DNA from: Sphaerochaetaceae bacterium
Lineage (GTDB): Bacteria > Spirochaetota > Spirochaetia > Sphaerochaetales > Sphaerochaetaceae
Length of the DNA: 64,000 bases
NCBI GenBank assembly: GCA_028532915.1
Contig: JAQQAI010000089.1
Location: 248,001 to 312,000 of the forward strand
Reading direction: 5' to 3'
A program made the translations under genes and the position numbers. Positions within the stretch are counted from its first letter, which is position 1. The number at the start of each line of letters is the position of its first letter. Below are positions 57,884-64,000 of the stretch, piece after piece. The notes below the pieces were generated by a model. That model saw only the letters and a program-made list of their open reading frames with translations. It ran no database searches and was not told the DNA's origin.

Positions 57884-59377
57884 ATGGCAGTTATTGCAGG
57901 AATAGATGTCGGCACGCAATCCACGAAGGTTGTGCTTTACGATGAGAAGACAAGAGAGATCATAGCTCAGGCTAGTTCACCCCACCGGATCATCGCACAG
58001 GATGACGGGACCAGAGAACAGAAGGCCTCATGGTGGACCGATGCGATACGGACGTGTTTCGACTCGATTGACGAACGCAGTAAAAGAAGAATCGATGCCA
58101 TCGGTGTAAGCGGACAGCAGCACGGATTCGTTCCCCTCGATAAGGATGGAAACGTCCTGTATAACGTGAAACTGTGGAACGACACTTCGACCGCTTCAGA
58201 ATGTGAATACCTCACCCGATGTGCCGGAGGCCGGCAGAAGCTGCTCGAGAACGAAGGAAATCTGATCCTTCCCGGTTATACAATCGGAAAGATCCTCTGG
58301 CTCAAGAACCACAAAAGAGAATTGTACGACAGGCTTGCTCACATCCTTCTTCCCCACGATTACATCAACTATTACCTTACCGGAAATATCACATGTGAAG
58401 CAGGAGATGCATCGGGAACAGGACTGTTCAATGTTAGAGAGCGCACATGGTCTCACCGTCTTGCCGCCTGTATAGATGACAAAAGGAATATCATCGAATG
58501 CATGCCTCCTCTCATCTCAAATGAGAAGAGCTGCGGAACCATACGTGCTGAAATAGCAGCCGACCTGCATCTGAGAGAAGATGTCATCGTCTCGTCCGGA
58601 GGCGGAGATAATATGATGGGAGCAATCGGAACAGGAGTCGTGAACGAAGGGACCATGTGTGTATCACTTGGAACCAGCGGGACGATCTTTGCCCATTCGT
58701 CCACTCCTCTGATCGATGACAACGGCTATCTCGCCGCATTCTGTTCTTCGACGAACGCATATCTGCCTCTATTGTGCACTATGAACTGCACCGTGGCGAC
58801 CGAATATACACGTGCCCTTTTCGGTAAAGATGTGGTCTCTTTTGATATGGAGGCAAAAAAGGCTCCTATCGGCTGCGACGATCTTGTGATGCTCCCCTAT
58901 TTCAATGGAGAGAGAACACCGAACTACCCCAACGGAAAAGGAACCCTGATCGGTCTGAATCAAAAGAATATGACCGAGGCTCACATCTGCCGGGCCGCGA
59001 TGGAATCTGCGATATTCTCCCTGCGTCTAGGTCTGGACACCTTCAGGGAGAAAGGGTATGCGGTAAAGGAGATCAGACTCATCGGCGGTGGAGCGAAATC
59101 CAAGGTATGGCGTTCAATGTGTGCAGATATCTTCAATGTGAAAATTGTGATTCCCGAGGTTACAGAGGGAGCAGCCTTCGGAGCAGCGCTTCAGGCCCTA
59201 TGGGCATTGTCCACTATCAACGGAGGCGGCAGAACGATCCAGGATATAGCAGATGAGCATGTTATCCTCGATTCCGATCATATCTACTATCCTGATGAGA
59301 AAAGAGTCGAATCATATGAAACGGCATATAAAAGATATCTCAACTATATGAAAGAAGTTGAACATATGTTCAAATAA
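57884..59377 (+). CDS. xylB: Xylulokinase
   Basis: 497 aa from the second ATG (57884), 9 nt after AGGAG; the first ATG (57875) abuts the SD. FGGY kinase: AVIAGIDVGTQSTKVVLYDE, GVSGQQHGFVPLDKDG, SGGGDNMMGAIGTG, SLGTSGTIFAHS, IGLNQKNMTEAHICRAAMES and RLIGGGAKSKVWRSMCADIF. Phosphorylates D-xylulose for the pentose phosphate pathway. Upstream partner of xylA (36 nt). Confidence 0.93.
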   Translation: MAVIAGIDVGTQSTKVVLYDEKTREIIAQASSPHRIIAQDDGTREQKASWWTDAIRTCFDSIDERSKRRIDAIGVSGQQHGFVPLDKDGNVLYNVKLWNDTSTASECEYLTRCAGGRQKLLENEGNLILPGYTIGKILWLKNHKRELYDRLAHILLPHDYINYYLTGNITCEAGDASGTGLFNVRERTWSHRLAACIDDKRNIIECMPPLISNEKSCGTIRAEIAADLHLREDVIVSSGGGDNMMGAIGTGVVNEGTMCVSLGTSGTIFAHSSTPLIDDNGYLAAFCSSTNAYLPLLCTMNCTVATEYTRALFGKDVVSFDMEAKKAPIGCDDLVMLPYFNGERTPNYPNGKGTLIGLNQKNMTEAHICRAAMESAIFSLRLGLDTFREKGYAVKEIRLIGGGAKSKVWRSMCADIFNVKIVIPEVTEGAAFGAALQALWALSTINGGGRTIQDIADEHVILDSDHIYYPDEKRVESYETAYKRYLNYMKEVEHMFK

Positions 59378-59413
59378 CCATTGATCTGATCGATTTCAGA
59401 TGAGGAGGAATTG

Positions 59414-60751
59414 ATGAAAGACGTATTTGTCGGAAACACTGAATATTTCAAATCGGTAGAAAAGGTAGTCTATGAAGGACCGACCTCCGATAATCCGCTG
59501 GCTTTCAAATTCTACGATCCCGATAAGATCGTAGCAGGAAAGACGATGAAAGAGCACCTGAGATTCTCGATTGCATACTGGCATTCATTCTGTGCAGACG
59601 GAAAGGATCCTTTCGGCAATGCGACGATCGACTTTCCATGGACGGATCCGGATCCCATGCAGAGTGCGCGAAATAAAGCGGAGGCCGCATTCGAATTCTT
59701 CACAAAGATTCAGGCCCCCTTCTATGCTTTCCATGATATCGACGCATCACCCGAAGGTGATAGTGCTGATCAGTATGTCAAAAATTACCATGAGATAGCC
59801 GACCTGCTCAAATCTCTTCAGGATGCGACAGGTGTAAAGCTTCTGTGGAACACTTCGAATCTTTTCAGCAATCCCCGATATATGAACGGTGCTGCAAGCA
59901 ATCCCGAGTTCTCGGTGCTCACCCGTGCGGCTCTTCAGGTGAAGACATCTCTCGATGTGAATGTCAAACTCGGCGGTCTGGGATACACCTTCTGGGGAGG
60001 ACGTGAAGGTTATATGAGCTTGTGGAATACCGACACGAAACGTGAGCTGGATCATCTCGGGATGTTCTTTGCGATGGCTCGTGATTACGGCAGAAAAATC
60101 GGTTTCAAAGGAAACTTCTACATCGAACCGAAACCGATGGAGCCGAGCAAACATCAGTACGACTATGATGCAGCCACAGCGATCGCCTTCATCAAAGAAT
60201 ACGGTCTGGAAAAGGATTTCTCATGCAACATCGAAAACAACCATGCCACATTGGCAGGCCATTCATTCGCCCACGATCTTCAGGTATGTGTAAACAACAA
60301 CATGCTCGGATCTGTCGATGCGAATCAGGGAGATCCCCAGAACGGATGGGATACCGATGAATTCCCGACCAATGTGTACGACACGGTCGAAGCGATGATG
60401 ATCATTCTCAAAAACGGCGGACTTCACAACGGCGGTCTCAACTTCGATGCGAAACGACGGAGGAATTCCACCGATCTTGAAGATCTGTTCATCGCCCACA
60501 TCGGAGGTATGGACACCTTTGCACTCGGTCTGGAAATCGCTCAGGCGATGATCGATGACGGTAAGATCGATCATTTCAGAAGACAGAGATACTCATCCTT
60601 CGACAGCGGTGACGGTGCCAGATTCGAAGCGGGAAAGCTCGATCTGAAGACTCTTGCCGCTCTGTCTTCAACATTCAAAGATGAGAAGATCAGCGGGAAA
60701 CAGGAGATGCTGATGAACCTGGTGAATCAGTACATGTTCCGCAGCAGATAA
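59414..60751 (+). CDS. xylA: Xylose isomerase
   Basis: 445 aa, class II length. ATG 59414 after GAGGA; a TTG codon immediately upstream is less likely. Active-site segments APFYAFHDIDASPEGD, YTFWGGREGYMSL, YIEPKPMEPSKHQYDYDA, NIENNHATLAGHSFAHDL, SVDANQGDPQNGWDTDEFP and DAKRRRNSTDLEDLFIAHIG carry the metal ligands and the catalytic His/Lys. Converts D-xylose to D-xylulose. Ends the xylBA unit at a terminator. Confidence 0.97.
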   Translation: MKDVFVGNTEYFKSVEKVVYEGPTSDNPLAFKFYDPDKIVAGKTMKEHLRFSIAYWHSFCADGKDPFGNATIDFPWTDPDPMQSARNKAEAAFEFFTKIQAPFYAFHDIDASPEGDSADQYVKNYHEIADLLKSLQDATGVKLLWNTSNLFSNPRYMNGAASNPEFSVLTRAALQVKTSLDVNVKLGGLGYTFWGGREGYMSLWNTDTKRELDHLGMFFAMARDYGRKIGFKGNFYIEPKPMEPSKHQYDYDAATAIAFIKEYGLEKDFSCNIENNHATLAGHSFAHDLQVCVNNNMLGSVDANQGDPQNGWDTDEFPTNVYDTVEAMMIILKNGGLHNGGLNFDAKRRRNSTDLEDLFIAHIGGMDTFALGLEIAQAMIDDGKIDHFRRQRYSSFDSGDGARFEAGKLDLKTLAALSSTFKDEKISGKQEMLMNLVNQYMFRSR

Positions 60752-60768
60752 GACACCTTCCACTGGAG

Positions 60769-60793
60769 AAGAGCCGCTTTTGCGGCTCTTTTT
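60769..60793 (+). terminator. Terminator of xylBA
   Basis: AAGAGCCGC and GCGGCTCTT pair over 9 bp with a TTTT loop and a following TTT. Confidence 0.92.
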
Positions 60794-60911
60794 ACGTTAT
60801 AGTTAATTCATACTACCGCCAGCCGTATTGAGCTTCTTTAGACTCTATACATAATCTTCATTACATAGTACTTTCTAACTATAATGCAAAAAGGCGGTCA
60901 AAGAAGAGATT

Positions 60912-62663
60912 ATGAAAAAGATCTATGATGAGAAGTATTACGAATCGATCATGAAAGAGGGGAAATGGCCGACCACAGTCGAAGCATTCGAAAATAGCGC
61001 AGCCACTTTTCCTGAACGGACTGCATTCAGTAGATTCATAGGAAACGATAAGGAAACTTTTACCTACACGAAGGCGTCTGCTTATATCAAGACGACAGCA
61101 AAGCATCTGAGATCATGCGGGCTGGACAGGGAAGACAAGATCGTCCTGATAGGGAAGAATTCTCCCGGCTGGGCTATGGCTTATCTGGCTATTCACTCGA
61201 TCGGCGCCATCGTCGTTCCTCTCGATCATATGAGCGAAAAAGAAAAAGTGGTACAACTCGGTTCGTTCAGCGATGCAAAGGCAATTCTCTGCGATTCCCA
61301 ATGGATCGATCAGCTCTTTGGGACGGAGTGGTTCTCCACACTTACTGCTGTCCTCTCTCTGGAAGATGATCACAAAGGATATCACAGTCTCTTCAGTCTT
61401 TCAGAAACAGACGAGAATCTTTTGCTGACGAAGCCGGCTATGGATGATATCGCTGTCATCCTTTATACCAGCGGGACTACAGGAAACGAAAAAGGTGTCC
61501 TCCTTACCCATAAAGCTCTCATGAGCGATGCCTATCAGGCTGCAGACCCCTATTTTCTCACGCTGACGGAACATGATGTTTTCTACGGACTGCTGCCGCT
61601 TCACCATTCGTATGCGATGACAGCAGTCTTCCTCGAATCGATCATACACGGGTCGGAACTCCTTTTCTCTTCCAAGGTTGTCATATCGAGAAACCTTCAG
61701 GAAATGAGAATGGGCAAGGTAACCAATCTGCTCGGGATTCCCCTTCTGTTCAACAAACTCCTTACAGGACTGATGAAGAAGGTCAGAGAGAAGGGATTGC
61801 CCGCCTATATCCTGATCAGGACACTGATGCACATCAATTACTTTTTCAGACGCGCTTTTCATATCAATTTCGGAAAGAGATGGTTCGCACCTCTTCTTGA
61901 CGGTATCGGAATGAAACACAATACACTCACTATCTGCGGCGGAGGACCTCTCTCTCCCAAGGTATTTCGTCAGTATCAGCAGCTGGGAGTCGATTTCATA
62001 CAGGGATACGGACTGACTGAGACCGCCCCTATTCTGACTCTCGTATCCCTTGACCACATCAACGTCAACAGTATCGGGCAGATATTCCCTCTCGTCGACA
62101 TGAGAATAGACGACCCGGACCTTCTCGGTGTAGGGGAAATACAGGTCAAAGGGCCGAATGTCTGCTCGGGATATTTCAGAGATGAGAAGGCGACGGCGGA
62201 ATTGTTCACCGAAGACGGCTATCTGAAAACCGGTGATCTGGGATCGATCGATTCGAGAGGATTCGTCTACATCAAAGGAAGAGCGAAGAATCTCATAGTC
62301 ACCGAGGGTGGAAAGAATGTCTTCCCCGAAGAGATCGAAGAGCTTATCTATGCTTACGGACAGGTCGAACAGGTAGTCATCCGCTCTTATGTGCCAGACA
62401 AAACAATGAAAGGAGAACTTATCGAGGCTCTCATCTATCCCGATAAAGAATATTTCAAAGAACACGGAATTGATGAACAGCAGATAGGAACGGAGATAGA
62501 CACCCTGATTCATTCGGTCAACAAAAAACTTCCACTCTACAAGAAAGTATCAAAGATAACGATCCTGAGTGAAAGTCTTGAGATGACCAGTACGAAGAAG
62601 ATCAAGCGAGGCAAGATTTCCCGTACGATAGAGAGAATGATCGGTCAGTCAACTATTCGATGA
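60912..62663 (+). CDS. AMP-forming acyl-CoA synthetase (long-chain fatty acid type)
   Basis: 583 aa adenylate-forming enzyme: P-loop ILYTSGTTGNEKGVLLTHKA, YGLTETAPILTLVS, and the C-terminal domain hinge TGDLGSIDSRGFVYIKGRAK with NLIVTEGGKNVFPEEIEELI. It would activate a carboxylic acid with ATP and CoA; chain length is not certain. A TATAAT (about 60879) and AAGAAGAG lie upstream of the ATG. It sits between xylose and fucose genes with no obvious link. Tail-to-tail overlap of 11 nt with fucU. Confidence 0.88.
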   Translation: MKKIYDEKYYESIMKEGKWPTTVEAFENSAATFPERTAFSRFIGNDKETFTYTKASAYIKTTAKHLRSCGLDREDKIVLIGKNSPGWAMAYLAIHSIGAIVVPLDHMSEKEKVVQLGSFSDAKAILCDSQWIDQLFGTEWFSTLTAVLSLEDDHKGYHSLFSLSETDENLLLTKPAMDDIAVILYTSGTTGNEKGVLLTHKALMSDAYQAADPYFLTLTEHDVFYGLLPLHHSYAMTAVFLESIIHGSELLFSSKVVISRNLQEMRMGKVTNLLGIPLLFNKLLTGLMKKVREKGLPAYILIRTLMHINYFFRRAFHINFGKRWFAPLLDGIGMKHNTLTICGGGPLSPKVFRQYQQLGVDFIQGYGLTETAPILTLVSLDHINVNSIGQIFPLVDMRIDDPDLLGVGEIQVKGPNVCSGYFRDEKATAELFTEDGYLKTGDLGSIDSRGFVYIKGRAKNLIVTEGGKNVFPEEIEELIYAYGQVEQVVIRSYVPDKTMKGELIEALIYPDKEYFKEHGIDEQQIGTEIDTLIHSVNKKLPLYKKVSKITILSESLEMTSTKKIKRGKISRTIERMIGQSTIR

Positions 62664-63078
62664 CGCCTTTTTTCAGAATGATGTTCGCATAGAGGGAACT
62701 CTCACTTGTAGCCACTATGGCATAGGCCTTCTTTGCCCTTTCATAGAATGCAAAGCGTTCGATGAAACCGAAGCCTTTGAAGTGTACGTCTCCTTCCTTT
62801 GCGATCTTCTCATAGGTGTCCCAGATCGGAGTCTCACACGGGTCTCCGGGAACTTTCTCCATCAAAAACGCATTTGCCTCGAATCTGTCAAGGGGAAGAA
62901 GTTTGAGCATTCCTTCAAGGATCTCTGGTACTCCCAGACCGTCAAGCCTTACGAGCCTCTTGGAATAGGCGGCAGCGGGAAAGTTTCCGTCCCCGATGAC
63001 GATCTCGTCACCGTGACCCATTTCCATCATGATTTTCAACAGTTCGGGACTCAAGAGAGGGGGAATGTTTTTGAGCAT
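62653..63078 (-). CDS. fucU: L-fucose mutarotase
   Basis: 141 aa from MLKNIPPLLSPELLKI (ATG 63078, AAGGAGA upstream); the frame is open 44 codons more through the divergent promoter. RbsD/FucU family: LLKIMMEMGHGDEIVIGDGN with FPAA, MEKVPGDPCETPIWD and the C-terminal FERFAFYERAKKAYAIVATSE-type segment ending SLYANIILKKGVI. Interconverts fucose anomers before isomerisation. Divergent from fucI. Confidence 0.93.
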   Translation of the reverse strand: MLKNIPPLLSPELLKIMMEMGHGDEIVIGDGNFPAAAYSKRLVRLDGLGVPEILEGMLKLLPLDRFEANAFLMEKVPGDPCETPIWDTYEKIAKEGDVHFKGFGFIERFAFYERAKKAYAIVATSESSLYANIILKKGVIE

Positions 63079-63133
63079 TGGAATCTCCTTTTTTATAGAT
63101 AATGATTGCAAGATACAATTTTGCATGCGATAA

Positions 63134-63147
63134 TGTAAACGATTACA
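63134..63147. promoter_or_regulatory. LacI-family-type operator between fucU and fucI
   Basis: TGTAAACGATTACA, a near-perfect palindrome with the central CG typical of LacI/GalR-family sites (one symmetric position pair broken). It lies 38 nt before fucI and 56 nt before fucU, about where the fucI -35 region should be. Confidence 0.6.
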
Positions 63148-63184
63148 CGCCCTTTCGAGTTTACTATAGCATAGGAGGAGCCAT

Positions 63185-64000
63185 ATGGCAAATAATAAAA
63201 AAATCAACATTAACAGTGAAAAACGGTATGCAGGAGATCTTCCGAAGATCGGTATCAGACCGACTATCGACGGAAGAAGACGAGGAGTCAGAGAATCGCT
63301 TGAAGATCAGACGATGAACATGGCAAAGGCCGCTGCAGAGCTTATCAGTTCATCTTTGCGTCATACTAACGGAGAAAGAGTCGAATGTGTCATTGCAGAT
63401 ACCACTATCGGCGGTGTTCTCGAATCAGCACAGTGCAAAGCGAAATTCAAAAAAGAGAATGTAGCCGTTACACTTACTGTCACACCGTGCTGGTGCTACG
63501 GGACCGAGACATTCGATGACGATCCTCTTACAGTGAAAGGCGTATGGGGATTCAACGGAACAGAACGTCCCGGCGCTGTCTACCTTGCCGCTGTCCTGGC
63601 CGCCCATTCACAGAAAGGACTTCCCGCATTCGGTATCTACGGCAGAGATGTACAGGATAACGACGACACTTCAATCCCAGAAGATGTGAAGACAAAGATT
63701 CTCCGCTTCGCCCGTGCCGGTCTTGCCGTTGCGACAATGAGAGATAAATCATATCTGTCTATCGGCGGTATGTCGATGGGCATCGCAGGTTCAATCGTCG
63801 ACCAGGACTTCATCCAGTCATATCTCGGCATGCGGACCGAAGTCGTTGATATGAGTGAGTTCGAACGGCGTGTCGAAGAAGAGATCTACGATCCCAAGGA
63901 ACTTGAACTTGCGAAAAAATGGGTCCGAGAAAACTGTCACGAGGCCGAAGACACAGTCAATCCTCCCGAATATCTTAGAAGCGCTGAACAGAGAGACAAG
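63185..64000 (+). CDS. fucI: L-fucose isomerase, N-terminal part (runs past window end)
   Basis: 272 codons are visible from ATG 63185 (GGAGGAG 8 nt upstream) to the last base, out of about 590. Family segments: [94 protein letters not shown] and [20 protein letters not shown]. Converts L-fucose to L-fuculose. Divergent from fucU with a shared LacI-type operator. Confidence 0.95.
   Translation, partial: MANNKKININSEKRYAGDLPKIGIRPTIDGRRRGVRESLEDQTMNMAKAAAELISSSLRHTNGERVECVIADTTIGGVLESAQCKAKFKKENVAVTLTVTPCWCYGTETFDDDPLTVKGVWGFNGTERPGAVYLAAVLAAHSQKGLPAFGIYGRDVQDNDDTSIPEDVKTKILRFARAGLAVATMRDKSYLSIGGMSMGIAGSIVDQDFIQSYLGMRTEVVDMSEFERRVEEEIYDPKELELAKKWVRENCHEAEDTVNPPEYLRSAEQRDK

Noticed and set aside
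61401-62513. Long open frame (370 codons) on the minus strand inside the acyl-CoA synthetase gene
   Set aside because: Antisense shadow of a well-recognised gene. The translated sequence has no family pattern and no SD.
1-64000. CRISPR arrays, insertion sequences, phage genes, restriction or toxin-antitoxin systems
   Set aside because: No regularly spaced repeats with spacers, transposases, integrases or defence families were seen. The ParA/RHH pair was checked as a toxin-antitoxin alternative and rejected because ParA has intact deviant Walker motifs.

Overview
The window is a gene-dense bacterial chromosome segment that most resembles a non-pathogenic, sugar-fermenting spirochaete of the Sphaerochaeta/Treponema side of Spirochaetota. 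This is inference from gene content: a fused E1 alpha-beta pyruvate dehydrogenase, an Aquifex-type aconitase, a 30-residue AURKAIP1/COX24-type ribosomal protein, several sugar-isomerase/kinase cassettes, and binding proteins ending their signal peptide in AQGG. No search was run. Intergenic DNA is AT-rich, genes are tightly packed, and translational coupling (ATGA and 8-nt overlaps) is common.

Layout. 1-3553 (+): isoprenoid/envelope operon uppS(end)-cdsA-dxr-rseP. 3555-7873 (-): small basic ribosomal protein and terminator, then the rpsF-ssb-rpsR-DUF2232-rplI-dnaB operon. 8002-12495: murD facing a metG-FemX-like pair. 12645-15142: hflKC and a PerR-type regulator. 15143-23200: argG, an SmtB-like zinc-site ArsR regulator, a beta-hydroxyacid dehydrogenase-citrate synthase pair facing aconitase across one shared hairpin terminator, an MFS transporter and a DUF212 protein. 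23276-30930: a polar amino-acid ABC transporter (predicted arginine), hemolysin III, then an operon of RNA m5C methyltransferase, DUF362 ferredoxin, small-multidrug-export protein and UvrD/PcrA helicase. 31062-32281 (-): a compact ParA plus ribbon-helix-helix cassette with its own promoter and an iteron array. 32407-39757: asnA, ribokinase, typA, a second PfkB kinase, an HD protein and a PpiD/SurA-like foldase. 39887-39959: tRNA-Pro(CGG). 39994-44360 (-): carAB. 44514-55776 (-): an eight-gene run, DeoR regulator-E2-E3-E1 of pyruvate dehydrogenase followed by PHP protein-sorbitol-6-P dehydrogenase-like SDR-SorE-like reductase-rhamnulokinase-like kinase. 55941-56979 (+): lrgAB. 56965-60751: AraC regulator, xylB, xylA. 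60912-64000: acyl-CoA synthetase, fucU, and the start of fucI.

How the parts work together. Three loci far apart in the window (argG, carAB and the amino-acid ABC transporter) carry ArgR-type boxes over 17-bp-spaced promoters, predicting one arginine regulon and arginine as the transported substrate. The DeoR gene has four CTTTC/ATTTC repeats at exact 11-bp spacing over its promoter. It heads a transcription unit that ends in enzymes which on paper form a PTS-independent L-sorbose route to fructose 6-phosphate, plus the pyruvate dehydrogenase that would consume the resulting pyruvate. lrgAB, whose homologues move pyruvate in B. subtilis and S. mutans, is divergent from it. Xylose and fucose genes complete a picture of saccharolytic metabolism. 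The ParA/RHH cassette looks like a plasmid type Ib partition module lying among housekeeping genes.
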